A DNA stretch of 64,000 bases from Primula veris (lineage: Eukaryota; Streptophyta; Magnoliopsida; Ericales; Primulaceae), in NCBI GenBank assembly GCA_963682055.1, contig OY821741.1, forward strand, positions 17,103,211 through 17,167,210. The letters are read 5' to 3'. The translations under genes and the position numbers were made by a program. The notes under the pieces were generated by a model, which was not told the DNA's origin, did not search any database, and worked only from the letters and a program-made list of their open reading frames with translations. Below, in pieces: positions 48,995 to 61,438 of the stretch; position 1 is the first letter of the stretch, and every line of letters starts with the position of its first letter.

Positions 48995-49645
48995 GCCAAC
49001 CCCTCTGCCAGACGAAGCCACCGTTTGCCGACGAAGATGGTCATCGGAGATTGACAAACGCAGTCCCTAGTTACTTAGATCTTCGTTGTTCTCCGATGAT
49101 ATATACATACATATAACTTCTATAACACTAGTATCGTATAATTTGTACTGGTGAATTTTTAAGTTAATGGCAATGGTTCTACGTTTGTGGATCTGATTGC
49201 TCAATTTATGATATTGAGAAGTAGAAAAATAACTTAATACTTAAAAATAAAATAAACAAATAGACATATATATACATATATACATATGTATATATAGAGA
49301 GGGGGAGGAGGGGAGCCAAATGAGATATGGGGGTTTTAGAGAGAGAGAGTGGCGACAGAGGCGTGGCTTCGACATCAAAGGCCTTGCAGCGGAGGAGCTC
49401 CGCCATCAGAGTTGTGGTAGCGGCGGAGTTCCGCCATCAGAGTTGTGCTGGTTTTTTGTGTTATTTTAGAAAGAGAAAGTATTATGAGTTAATGATACAA
49501 AATAGAATTTGGACTCATTTTATATTTATGATAGCTGATACCAAGACCAAATTAAAATGTTTGAAAAATGTATTTTATTCTAATAATTAATACAAGTGGT
49601 ACTAAAACATAATAATTCTATTAAAGTGGTACCGGTTTCCAATTA
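48995..49645 (-). repeat. Right arm of the fold-back element
   Basis: Inverted copy of the left arm (40509-41125 plus 33442-33458). It includes the GC-rich part at 49360-49450 with GGCGGAGTTCCGCCATCAG. Confidence 0.88.
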
Positions 49646-49819
49646 GTTCCTTTATGAGATTATAGTCTATGATTTTAATATAGGGGCAGTTCCCTTTTAG
49701 TGAAAAAAAGGAAATTAATTTCATTTTATTGCTAATTCAAAAAACTAATTGTCTAGTGTAACTTTTCTCTCAATTCACTTTGCTAGTATCTCGTTCACTT
49801 CGTGAATATATAAAAAAAT

Positions 49820-50290
49820 ATATGAAAACCAAAATATAATATATATAAATAAAATACATAAAAAATATTTAAAATATATAAAACATAAAAATTTAAAAAA
49901 AAAAAACGTTCATTCATTTCAAGATTTTAATGAGAATGTATCCAAAAAAATCTCATTCAGTTAAAAAAAATATTTATAAAAGCTCATTCATTTTAAAATT
50001 TTGAAGTGAATGGATCAAACAAAAGTCCATTCACTTCAATATTTTGAAGTGAATGCATCCAAGCAAAAGTTCATTCACTTCAAAATTTTAAAATAAATGG
50101 ACAAAAAATAACTCATTCACTTCGGTCTTTTGAAAAGAATGGACAAAACAACAGCTCATTCACTTCAAAAAATCAAACAAAAGATCATTCACTTCAATAT
50201 TATGGAGCAAATAAAGTTCATTTATTTTAAAATAACAAATAAAAACTCATTCACTTCCGTTTTTTCAGATGAATGTATCTAGGGCTGATA
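49820..50290. repeat. Degenerate array with palindromic units
   Basis: After A-rich filler, units of about 50-65 bp recur with CTCATTCACTTCAAAATTTTG and GAAGTGAATGGATCAAACAAAA. TTCACTTC and GAAGTGAA are reverse complements, so several units are palindromic (for example 50033-50054). It lies just outside the right arm of the fold-back element. Confidence 0.85.
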
Positions 50291-50508
50291 ATGAAGCGAA
50301 ACAGGATGAAAACGAGCGTAATTAGACAAAATTTGTATAGTTTTTGAGTTTTTCGTGATCGTTTCGTTTTTGTTTAGTAATGAACGAAAACGAGACGAGC
50401 TCTTAATGAAACGAAAACGAAACAGTAACGGAATTTTCGCCATATTCACACGTAATCATATTACATGAACAATATGTTACAATTTACACGTAATCATATT
50501 TACACCTC

Positions 50509-50550
<42 letters not shown>

Positions 50551-50553
<3 letters not shown>

Positions 50554-50881
50554 AAATGTTATATGAACATCATAAAAACACCCAACTAGACACTTTTTCG
50601 TAAAAACGCTCTAAATCAAGATTTGGTTAATGCAAATCACAATGGTTTCACGACGGAAACACAAATATGCATCTTGTTTTTTTTTCCGAGATGTATAATG
50701 ACATGTTTTCGAAATTATGGTAAAATTTAAAAATTCAAAACATGTCATTATACATCTCAGAAAAAAAAAAACAATACGCATATTTGTGTTCCCGTCGTGA
50801 AACCGTGGAGATTTGGATTAACCAAATCTTGATTTGGAGCGTTTTGACGAAAAAGTGTCTAGTTGGGTGTTTTTCATGATG

Positions 50882-50886
<5 letters not shown>
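50551..50886. mobile_element. Hairpin MITE, family A, second full copy
   Basis: GGGAAATGTTATATGAACATC to ATGATGTTCATAT, with two arms of about 150 bp almost perfectly inverted. It closely matches 14470-14796, including the central TTTTCGAAATTATGG. It lies between two TA microsatellites (50514-50550 and 50884-50926). Confidence 0.92.
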
Positions 50887-50927
<41 letters not shown>

Positions 50928-50997
50928 GGGTTTTAGATTTATATTACCAATGCACTATCTTAACTATACTTTTATTACTACAAACACACACACATAC

Positions 50998-51175
50998 AGA
51001 TGTTATATATACATTAATTTAGACATCAACTTTGATATTTTTTTTTTGTAAAAAAAAGGCTCCAAATCAATATTTGATTAATGCAAATCTACACGGTTTC
51101 ACGACCGCAACACAAATATGGGTCTTGTTTTTTTTTTCGAGATATATAATTGCATATTTTGGATTTTTAAATTTT
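50998..51175. mobile_element. Family A MITE, worn single arm
   Basis: GATGTTATATATACATTAATT followed by CTCCAAATCAATATTTG, CACGGTTTCACGACC and TCGAGATATATAATTGCAT, following the family arm with many changes. No inverted partner. Confidence 0.75.
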
Positions 51176-51267
51176 ACCGTAATTTTCAAACCATATTAAA
51201 TACTAATTGCTAAAATCAATAGTATTTTCACTTTATATAATTTGTCACACTGTCATTTACTTACATA

Positions 51268-51432
51268 CAGTAAAACCTCTCTATATAGAAATAACATCGC
51301 TATAGTAATAAAAAATATCGGTCCCAACTCGGACCAGTAATAAATAGGAATAAACTCTCTATTGTCATAATCCGTAATTTTTTAGGGTCCCGTTAATTAT
51401 AAATTCACATCACTATAGTAATAATTGATATT

Positions 51433-51437
<5 letters not shown>
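51268..51437. mobile_element. Pogo/Lemi1-like element end
   Basis: CAGTAAAACCTCTCTATATAG after a TA, then CTATAGTAATAAAAAATATCGG, match the terminal sequence I know from Lemi1/pogo-like plant elements (CAGTAAAACCTCTATAAATTAATA). The complementary end is missing; the fragment runs into a TA repeat. Confidence 0.65.

Positions 51438-51492
<55 letters not shown>
51438..51492. repeat. (TA)n(TG)n microsatellite
   Basis: TA repeats to about 51473, then TG repeats to 51492. Confidence 0.95.
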
Positions 51493-51493
<1 letters not shown>

Positions 51494-52016
51494 CATTAAG
51501 TTTAACATAATGTCAAATACTTATATTAATTTGTTTGTAACGATCAATTAGTGTTTCGTCGCTACCACATATTATATTTCGTACGTACGTAACAACTCGT
51601 ACATAAACACATCTCCCAACTCAATACTTATTGACGGGTATGATAAGTTTAACTTTTTTTGCATGAAACATTTTGTTTCTATACCATCCTTCGGATCCAA
51701 ATGTATTTTGCATGGTTACACATTCTTTTATATGCATGTATTTATCTTTTTAAGAAGTTTAAAACTAAAATTTTGTATATTTCGCGTTTTGTTTATATTA
51801 ATGTGATACATATATCATATATTATGTTTATAAATTTATTTTAATTTAAAAAACATATATTTATATGTAAGCTCTAATTAATAATAAGAATAATTTATAT
51901 TGGTACAAGTATTATACAGTCTCTCAGTATTTATACATAGTTTCTCTCCAACTAAAATTGGATAATTTTCCACATATTTGGAATAAAAATAAAATTATAA
52001 AAACCCACCTCCGGCA

Positions 52017-55000
52017 ATGCTCACATTTTCTCCCACACCTTCTCTTATCACCACTTCTCATAAAAACCCATTTCCTCATTTTTTTAATATTTCTACAAAA
52101 ACCCATAAATTTAATCTCTCTTTTGGTACCAAACTACAAACTGGGTTTTGTTTGTTTTCACTTAAAAGTGGAAAAAATGTTGAAAAAAGTGCCTTGGAAC
52201 AAGAAAGTTTCGAAGAAATTGACGACGAAGAAGACATATTCGATGACGATGAAGATGATGAATATAATGATGAGGATGTTGATGAAGAGGGTGAGTTTGT
52301 GCCATTAAAAAACATGAAGAAGTGGCTAGTGGAGAAGCCAAGTGGATTCGGGGACGGGAAAAAGTACGATACTTCCGTAGAAGATAAGCTTCTTGATGAG
52401 ATGCAACAGAGTAGAGAGGCTCAGCTTATTAATTTAAATAAGCTCAAAAACAGCTCCCAAGTGACAAATGCTACTAATAGAGTTGGTCTTCAAGGTAAAG
52501 TTGTAACCTTGTTTTGTTTGCTTATTGCAGGTTGTAAGTAAATAAGCTGTCTGGCCTGTTTGAGACCGAAAAAAGTAGGGATTTCTAATTTATTTTGGGC
52601 ATAGAAACTTATTAGCTTTTTTAGGCCATAGAAAGTCGGGAATTTCAAGCAAGCCACTAGTATCAACCATAGTTACCAGAAAACTATGGTAAATACAGAG
52701 TACAAAAGGTTTTGCCTTTTTTGTTTTTTACTTCAGATTTTCCGTTTGGTTGTGTTTATGAATGTGTGTTTTACATTAGCTTGTTGCAGGTTCTAGGTAA
52801 AAAAACCTGTATGGCTTGTTTGAGACTGTGAAAAAAGTAGGGAATTTCTAGCTTTTTTAGGCTATAGAAAGTAGGGAGGCTCAGCTTATTAATATAAATA
52901 AGCTCAAAAACAGCTCCCCAATGACTAATTCTAATAATAGACTTGGTCTTCAAGGTAAAAGGTTTAGCCTTTGTTTGTTTTTTACTTCAGATTTTTTGTT
53001 TGGTTGCGTTTTTGAGTGTGTGTTTTTACATTAGGTTATTGCAAGAAACTTTAGCTTATTGCGCTTTTGAATGTGTGTAAGTAAATTAGCTGTCTGGCTT
53101 TGTTTGAGAATTGAGACTGAAAAAGTAGGGAACTTTAGCAAAATGACCGCCATAATCAGTTTGCGTTTTTTCGTTTTATTGGTTTTCTGAATCTATAGCT
53201 TACTACAGATTTTTTTGCCTGATTTTTAGATTTGTTTATATATAAATGTATAGCTGCATGTAATAAACTGCTTAATGAGATGCAGCATAGTAGAGAGGCT
53301 CAGCTTATTAGTTTAAATAAGCTCAAAAACAGCTCCCAAATGACAAATGCTAATACTAGAGTTGTTCTTCAAGGTAAAAGGTTTTAGCCTTGTTTTGTTT
53401 TTTAGTTCGGATTTTTCGTTTGGTAGCGTTTTTCTGAATGTGTGTTTTTAAAATAGCTTACTAATCTAAATAAGCTCAGAAACAGCTCCCAGTTGACAAA
53501 TTCTAATACCCGAGTTGGTCTTCAAGGTAAAAGGTTTACTCTTTTTTTTTGTTTTTTCATTCAGATTTTTTGTTTTTGAATGTGTGTTTTTACATTAGAT
53601 TATTGCAGGTTGTAAGTGAATAAGCTGTCTGGTTTCTTTGAGACCCAAAAGAAATAGGGATTTCTATTTTTTTTAGGCCATAGAAACTTATTAGCCTTTT
53701 TTTTTTACGGAATTTCTAGTTTTTTTAGGCCATAAAAAGTAGGAAATTTCAAGCAGGCCACTATTACTAACCATAGTTACCAGAAAACTATGGTAAATGC
53801 CAAAGGTTTTGCCTTTTTTGTTTTTGTACTTCGGATATTTTGTTTGGTTGCGTTTTTGAATGTATATATTTTACATAGCTTATTGCAGGTTATAAGTAAA
53901 TAAGCTGTCTGGCTTGTTTGGGACTGTGAAATAAGTAGGGAACTCCTAGTTTTTTTAGGCCATAGAAAGTAGGGAGGCTCAGCTTATTAATATAAATAAG
54001 CTCCCAAACAGCTCCCAAATGACAAATTCTAAGAATATAGTTGGTCTTCAAGGTAAAAGGTTTAGCCTTTTTTTGTTTTTCACTTCGGGTTTTTTGCTTG
54101 GTTGTTTTATAAATGTAAAGCTTATTACAGATTTTTTTGCCTGATTTTTAGATTTGTTTATATATAAATGTATAGCTGCTTAATGAGATGCAGCAGAGTA
54201 GAGAGGCTCAGCTTATTAATTTAAATAAACTCAAAAACAGCTCCCAAATGACAAATGCTGATAGTAGAGTTGGTCTTCCAGGTAAATGTTTTGCCTTTTT
54301 TTTGTCTTTTTGTTTTTTTCATTCAAGTTTTTCGTTTAGTTGCGTCTATGAATGTGTGTTTGTACATTAGCTTGTTGCAGGTTGTAGGTAAAAAAAACTG
54401 TTAAGTCTTGTTTTAGACTGTGAAAAAAGTAGGGAGTTTTTAGCTTTTTTAGGCCATAGAGAGTAGGGAGGCTCAGCTTATTAATATAAATAAGCTCAAG
54501 AACAGCTCCCAAATGACAAATTCTAATAGTACAGTTGGTCTTCAAGGTAAAAGGTTTAACCTGTTTTTTTTTTATTTTTTCATTTGGAATTTTCGTTTGG
54601 TTGAGTTTTCTCGTGTGTTTTCACATTAGCTTATTGTTGTAGGTAAAAAAGGCTTGTTTGAGTCGGTGAAAAAAGTAGGGAAGTTCTAGCTTTTTTAGGC
54701 CAAAGAAAGTAGGGAGGCTCAGCTAATTTGTATAAATAAGCTCAAAAACAGCTCCCAAATGACAAATATTAATAATAGGTTAGGTCTTCAAGGTAAAGGT
54801 TTTAGCCTTTTTTGTTTTTTCATTAGCTTTTTTCGTTTAGTTGGTTTTCTTGAATGTATGTTTTTTTTTTATATTAGACTGTAAAAAAGTAGTGAATTTA
54901 TAGCATTAGTATAATGAGATTCTGCCCCCAAATGACAAATTCTAGGAATACAGTTGGTCTTCAAGGTAAAAAGTTTATCCTTTTTTTGTTTTACCTCGGG

Positions 55001-58000
55001 TTTTTTCGTTTGGTTGCGTTTATGAATGTGTGTTTTTACATTAGCTTATTAATTTAAATAAGCTAAAGAACAGCTCCCAAACAACAAATTTTAAGAATGC
55101 AGTTGGTCTTCTAGGTAAAAGGTTTAGCCTTTTTTGTTTTTTACTATAGATTTTTCATTTGGTTACGTTTTCTGAATGCATGTTTTTACATTAGCTTATT
55201 GATTTAAATAAGCTTAAAAACAGCTCCCAAAGGACAAATGCTAATATTAGGGTTGGTCTTCAAGGTAAAGGTTTAACATTTTTTTTTTGTTTTTACTTCG
55301 GTTTTTTTTTTCTTTTGGTTGCGTTTTGAATGTGTGTTATTACGTTAGCGTGTTGCAGGTTGTAGGTAAATAAGCTGTCTAGCTTATTTGAGACTGAAAA
55401 AGTAAAGAATTTCTAGCTTTTTTAGACCATGGAAAGTAGGGAGGCTCAGCTTATTTATATAAATAAGCTAAAAAATAGCTCCCAAATACCTAATTCTGAT
55501 AATAGGTCTTCAAGGTAAGAGGTTTTAGCCTCTTTTGTTTTTTACTTCGAATTTTTCGTTTAGTTGGTTTTCTTGATTGTATGTTTTTTATATTAGATTG
55601 TAAAAAAGTAGGGAATTTATAGCATTAATTTAATGAGATGTAGCAGAGAAGAGAGGCTTAGCTTGCTAATATAAATAAGCTCAAAACAGCTCCCAAATGA
55701 CAAATGCTATTGGTAGAGTTGGTCTTCAAGGTAAAAGGTTTAACCTTTTTTGTTTTTTACTTAAGAGTTTTCGTTTCGTTGTGTTTGTGAATGTGTGTTT
55801 TTTACATTAGCTTATTTCAGGTTGTAGGTAAATAAGCTGTCTGGCTTGTTTGAGACTGTGAAAAAAGTAGGGAACTTAAGCTTTTTTAGGACATAGAAAT
55901 TTGCTACTTAGCTTCTTAGGATTTTTGGTTTGGTTGGGTTGGGTTGTTTAATGTGTGTTTTTACATAAGCCTATTGCGGGTTGTAGGTAAATAAGCTGTC
56001 TGGCTTGTTTGAGACTGTAAAAAAGTAGGGAATTTCTAGCTTTTTGAGGACATAGAAGTTTAAAACTTAGCTTCAAGGTAAAAGTTTCTTTTTTCGTGTG
56101 CAGATTTCTTGTTTTATTGATGTGGCAGAACCAGAATTGATGTCTCTTAGGGAATGAGCTTTTTTGTGGACATCTTTTATTACTATGCTAGGTGCTAGAT
56201 GATTAATGAAATGCAGCAGAGTAGAAAGGCTCAGCTTATTAATTTAAATAAGCTCAAAAACAGCTCCGAAATGACTAGTTCTAATAATACAGTTAGTCTT
56301 CAAGGTAATAGGTTTAACCTTTTTAGTTTCTACTTCGGATTTTTCGTTTGGTTGTGTTTTACGTTAGCTTATTGCAGGTTGTAAGTAAATAAGCTGCCTG
56401 GCTTGTTTGAGATTGTGAAAAACTTCAAAAAAGTAGGGAACTTCTAGCTTTTTTAGGAAATAGATACTTACTATACTTACTAATTCTAAGTAAATAAGCC
56501 GTCTAGCTTGTTTGAGACTGTAAAAAAGTAGGGAACTTTAGCCTTTTTAGGTCGTAGAAACTTATTACGTACTTAGCTTCTTAGGATGTCTAACCAATGT
56601 ACTTATAAGTTGAGTTTGAATGGTTATGGTGCAACCAAGCAAGCCACTAGTATCAACCATAGTTATTAGAAAACTATGGTAAATAAATACCAAATACCAA
56701 AAATAGAGTTGGTCTCCCAAGGGAAAAGTTTTACTTTTTTTCGTGTGTCGGGTTTCTTGTTTTATTGTTGTGACGGAACCAGGATCCATGAATTGCAGGG
56801 GATGCATTTCGTGTGCACATCTAATATTTATTATGCCGGGTGCTAAATGAATATATCTGTATTTGTTAAAATACATATATCTATAAAAAAAAACAGTTTT
56901 TTCCCCTCCCTCATTTTATTGCTTACTGCGGCTAGCAAGTGAATAAGCTGGCTGGCTTGTTTGGGACTGGAAGAGCAGCGATCATCTAGCTTTTCAGGAC
57001 AGGAAGAAGTTTGTCTTTTCAGGATAAGGGGAAGAGTAGGCTGGAGGGGAATCCGACAACCCCATATTAAGAAAAAAACGATATTTCACCATCTGTATTT
57101 AATTTTAACATTAGATACTGGTTTTTGATTTTCAGCACCCTGTAATAACAAAAACAAAAATGAATTTCAGCACCCACATTTAGGGATCTTAGCTCACCCC
57201 GCCACTGCTTCTTTAGCTGATGAACCAGTGTAGACCAACTGAATAGTTGAGTTGCCACTGGTATCAACCATAGTTACCAGAAAACTCCGCTGGGCCTGAT
57301 AAACTTGTTTCACTGAAACCCCGTCTCTGATATGGAAAATTATTTGCATTGGAAACTTGCTTAGTGTAAGTTTTAAAAACTACTAGTAGACTCGCTAGAG
57401 TAAGGAATAAATCATGTACATTCGTATTTTGAATGTTTTTAGCAATTTTAAAGGTTTTGTTCAAAATATATAAGGATTTGGCTATATCTTTGTTGTTAAA
57501 TATATTTCTGTAATCACAAAATTACTGATTTTTTATTAGAGTCATGCTATTATTAATTTATTTATCTACAACATGTCGCTTCCTGTTTACCTTATATATT
57601 CAGGGCCAAATTTTTTATCTCTTGTTCCCTCGACGAATCCCGTCATTATTTTTAACATTGGAAACTATAGTACCAAGAATGTTTATTGAGAGGTTTTTTC
57701 TCTGTTCTTATGGTTATGGTGTAATATTTCATTTCAGGGTCTCTTTTTATTTGTTTTCTAATAACCTGATTTTGTGAATATTGTTACCATCCGGAGTTCA
57801 TGATATCTTTGTTTAATGAACCTAGGTCCTGAAAATGTTGTTGTCTATGAAAAGCTATCTTGTAATATTACTTGTGTTTCTTATTGCTTCTTCCTACAAT
57901 CAGTGACGTTGTAATAGTAGAATCCTAGAAATTAATGTGAGGTTAGACAATTACTATATGCTGGTTGGTATTAAACAATATAATCTGCATGGAGAATGGA

Positions 58001-59783
58001 CTGGTCATTATATTGTTTAATAGCCAAATGAACTTTAAAAATTGGTATTTCTGGCTAAAAGGTTCTGTTTTGCCAACAGCGTTTGGTTGGAAAAAGGCTT
58101 GAGTTGAGTTGGTATAAAAAGTACTGTTTGAATCACTGTATGCTGGTTTTCTTGAATTACACTCGGTCAAAATTCTATTAATCTTTACTCTATTAAGTTG
58201 GTCACATTCCAAATCTCAAATTGCTTTTGTTTGACATGACTCATGAGCCTGTTGAAGTAGAAGCAGTGCGATCTAATGGCAAGGAAAATAGCCACCAGAT
58301 GGATTTTTTGAAGTTGTATACATTTCATGTCATTTCTATCAAATTCTCACTACAATAGGTTTGTAGGCCACGTCTAATGCTTGACTGTTATAGGCTTGAA
58401 GGAATGTTTCCTATGCAATCATTGTTAACTGCTTTTTATCAGTACAATTCATAGTTATAGGAGTTGGAATCCACCAATGAAGTTTAATTAGTCTGGAAAT
58501 AATTGTTTGGTGATCTGTTACATACTTATTTGTGAGTTTGGTTTAATTCCACAAAGGGAAAAAGGCAAAGAATATATATATTATATGGATTTATAGCAAT
58601 GATACGTAAGATGTATCATACAATCATGTCCTTGTTGAAAGAAAATAGTGTATCGTTCATTTTATGTGGAGATCCGCGTCAGCTTTGCAAAATTACCAAT
58701 TCGCATAACATGATTAATATCTGGGTATTTTTTTTAGTGAACCATAGATCTTGGGGCTATTGCCTTGTGTTAGAGAATAAGAAGCAAGTAAAGTTATCAA
58801 ACAATAATTTACATGTCACTTTGTTTTGTCCGTATTTTCAGCAAACATGAGTCAAACTATAACTTATAAGCTGTTTCCTAAAATGGCAGCCTCTGAAGTT
58901 GTTCCATCTGGAATTCGTGTACGCTTGTCCAATCTTCCCAAGAAAAAGAACATTGACAGGGATTTGAAGAGGGCCTTTAAAGGAATTCCGGGAATAATAA
59001 ATATAATCCCAGCAGTTTCCGGAAATCTAAAGACAAGGGATCCTATCTGCAAAGGGTTTGCTTTTGTCGATCTCAAGTCCGGGGACTATGCTCAGAGGTT
59101 TGTTTTCGTTGGACTCATAACAGTTCTACATAATTGCTGAATCACTTTTATGTTGACTATCCTAATTTCGTTTTATAACTTTTTTGTACTTTGGATAAAT
59201 GGCAGGTTCGCTACGGTAGTGTCAGGACAAAGCATTAGCTTTGGTAAGATGGAGAAACAGATAAAATGTGAAGTTATGACATCAAAACCTCAAAATCCTG
59301 CAGTAGAACAATCAGTAGGCACTGATTTTGGTGCAAGTGATAGTTCCTCTTATTCGATTTCCGCTAATTATAGCGAAGGTACAAACAAAAACACAGGACC
59401 TATAAAATTGGTAGTTTCACCTGAAACTGGAAGCAAAATTAATAAAGTGGGAGATAAAAAGTTGGGGACAACAGATGGGTCGGTTTCGAAATCTTCAAAA
59501 CCTCAACCGAAAGTTGTGGCAAAAGAAAAGAAGCAGGAAGGTAAAAAGCCGAGACCGAAAGTTACGAAACTGAATGTTCCAGGATCTGCAAATAGGTAAG
59601 TTGGACTTCAATTTATTTTTACGTTTGTTTGCTAACAAGAGGTTGGTTAGGGATCAGTGTTTCTATGATGCTCATTAATGTGTGCATTATGGTTGCAGGT
59701 TAAAAGTAAAGGAGAAGGCTATGCTAACAGGCGTTTTGTCCAAATACGCAGCCACTTCTCCGATCTTGCAGGAACAACGATAG
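52017..59783 (+). CDS. RBD1: Chloroplast RRM RNA-binding protein (RBD1-like), four exons
   Basis: Exons: 52017-52494, 58842-59097, 59206-59595 and 59699-59783 (TAG 59781-59783), GT/AG introns, phases 1, 2, 2, total 402 residues without a stop. Residues 1-50 are Ser/Thr-rich and almost free of acidic residues, like a plastid transit peptide. Residues 65-93 are very acidic (FDDDEDDEYNDEDVDEEGE). FVPLKNMKKWLVEKPSGFG (95-113) is a segment I know from plant orthologs. One RRM spans about 184-267 (IRVRLSNLPK, then KGFAFVDL), followed by a Lys/Pro-rich low-complexity tail. It resembles Arabidopsis At1g70200 (RBD1), reported to bind chloroplast 23S rRNA and aid its processing in the cold. Intron 1 is unusually long (6347 bp) and full of copies of the exon 1 end. 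Confidence 0.9.
52864..56312 (+). repeat. Tandem array of exon 1-end duplicates within intron 1
   Basis: About 13 copies resemble the last 60-105 bp of exon 1 (GAGGCTCAGCTTATTAAT, AAATAAGCTCAAAAACAGC, GTTGGTCTTCAAG) and end with the donor GTAAAAGG or similar. Approximate copy starts: 52864, 53272, 53457, 53970, 54182, 54466, 54712, 54912, 55043, 55191, 55438, 55630 and 56204. Each is followed by related intron sequence (TTTTTACTTCGGATTTTTCG, CATTAGCTTATTGCAGGTTG, AAGCTGTCTGGCTTG, AAAAGTAGGGAATTTC). In about ten copies the original reading frame is open up to the donor; the copies at 55438 and 55630 have frame damage. Confidence 0.93.
56313..58841 (+). other. Rest of intron 1 of the RRM gene
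   Basis: It contains decayed array pieces to about 57000, a fragment at 57040-57260 with TTTCAGCACCC words that looks like a retroelement remnant, and AT-rich sequence. A hairpin motif, ACCATAGTT and AACTATGGT around ACCAGAA, occurs near 52670, 53775 and 56660, with a broken one near 57268. No separate gene is recognised. Confidence 0.6.
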
Positions 59784-61438
59784 ATGGTAGTAATTGTCTT
59801 TTGATTGAGTTTCAACTTCTTGTATTAGAAATGGATACTTCATTAATAGTAACAGAGCTTTTTAGTACATCTTTGTGCCATAAGGGGGAATTTACATATG
59901 CTATCGTTTTCACCTAACAGCCAGTCAGCCAGTTCAGCTTCTTGCTTAAATAAGTTAAGTTGAAACTGTTATGACAATATAACAAAATCTGTTCATTCAC
60001 CAGCAACATCTTATTCCATAGGAAGGTTTTCCAAAAAGGATTTTTCTTCTATATTTCTCCTCGACGACTTCTTCATTATCCCCTGCTCTCTATCTTTGGT
60101 AGGAATGGAGACCAAATTAAAATAGAGCTAAACTGGAAGAAATTAGAGTATGTACCCCTTTGAGAAAAACTATTAAGAGTTGAGTACACTGTTTTTTGAA
60201 TTAATATAATATGCCTTTTTATAAAAACTTAGTTTTGTTTTGGTATGCATGTATATTGTGGTGTAATTTTATTTTACATCATTACAATGTCTCTCTAGAA
60301 GTTTTTTCCAACTACAACCACCGCTGGTCTGAAGCTTCGGCGTTGGCGCCAATATTGTGTATGACTATCACTTCCCCTGTCATAGGTGTGGAAACGAGTC
60401 TCTTTTTGTTTCCTTCTCTTTTATGTTCTCTCTATTGCTATCGTTGGGTCTATCTCTCTATTCTCTCACTCTTCTTCATCGTACGTCCCTGGTGGTGTGA
60501 TTACTAACGGCGTTGTGACCTACGATGTAGGCTTCTAGGCTGGTTTCCGGTCTCCATCGACGACCCAACACTCCGACGTGATCTCTCCCTCTCCCCTCTC
60601 TCAGTGAACCCAACTCTCGTCGACGTATGGCGACTAGCTGTTAATATAGAATATATATAATTTCGGAAAAGTTTGTGTTTTCTAAGTTATGATTAATTAT
60701 AAAACAAACCTGCTGAAATATTAAAATTTAACACTTAAGTCGTTACATTTAAGTCCGCATTGAAATTTGAAAAATCATGCATAGTGACTCGAGTGTCCGA
60801 TTGAAATGATATTTTTTAAAATCTTGTATTTTTTAAAGATCTATTTAACTCGATGTACAAAACTGTTTTTGGACACTATTTTTATATTTTATTATCCTTA
60901 GATTGTCTATTGTAAAGACAAGTGTATTTTGAGTGTTTTTGTGCATTGGAGACTTGGGAGTGTCTATTAGTGTACAAGGGGGGGCAAACCCAGGATTATT
61001 TCATGGGGGGTGCTGAATTTGCACAAGCAACATCGTTTTTAATATTTTCTAGTGACTACGCATGGTAAAAAAAATAAAAAAATCACAACTATAAGAATTA
61101 CGAAGGGTGTTGTGACCCGCGATAGTCTATTGGAATTATCGTAATTTCATAGTAGGCAAGTAAAAATTAGAACGCACGGAGTACCCATTAACCATTCTTT
61201 TGCTTAAAATTTTGATGGTGCCATGCATGTAAAAACAATACAATTTGGGTGCAACTTTCATGAATTGTAGTCTTTATGGTAAAGTTTGATGAATAATTTC
61301 TTTCATAGTCGAAAAATTAGGCTTTGAATATTAATAAAATCGGCCTTAGCTGTGTTTAAAACAACTGACCCAGGTTGCCTGCAAAAGATTCTGCCTTTTT
61401 ATCTGTATTGGTACTAATAACCATTTGGTACTCCTAGA
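59784..61438. other. Intergenic region downstream of the RRM gene
   Basis: A GC-richer stretch at 60290-60650 (CCACCGCTGGTCTGAAGC, CTCTCTCCCTCTCCCC, CAACTCTCGTCGACG) has the gene-like but frameless look of the fold-back arms. The words GGGGGGCAAACCCAGGATT at about 60980 resemble retroelement remnants. No gene called. Confidence 0.5.

Larger units (their letters stand above)
33442..49645. mobile_element. Large inverted-repeat (fold-back) element hosting two copia insertions
   Basis: With the two copia elements removed, the left part (33442-33458 joined to 40509 to about 41125) is the reverse complement of the right part (about 48995-49645), with long matching stretches over some 600 bp. Examples are TAAGTTATTTTTCTACTTCTC at 40874 and the matching inverted stretch near 49218, and ATGACCATCTTCGTCGGC at 41077 with its complement near 49032. 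The central loop is about 150 bp on the left and 200 bp on the right. Arms carry CGGAGCTCC repeats and CTCTCTCTATATATAC. No transposase is seen and no target duplication was found at the outer ends, so the superfamily is open (MULE or Foldback type). Confidence 0.85.

Noticed and set aside
58599..58850. Open frame with the phrase CGDPRQL inside intron 1 of the RRM gene
   Set aside because: It briefly resembles a helicase motif, but nothing else in the frame fits a helicase and the region lies within a well-supported intron.
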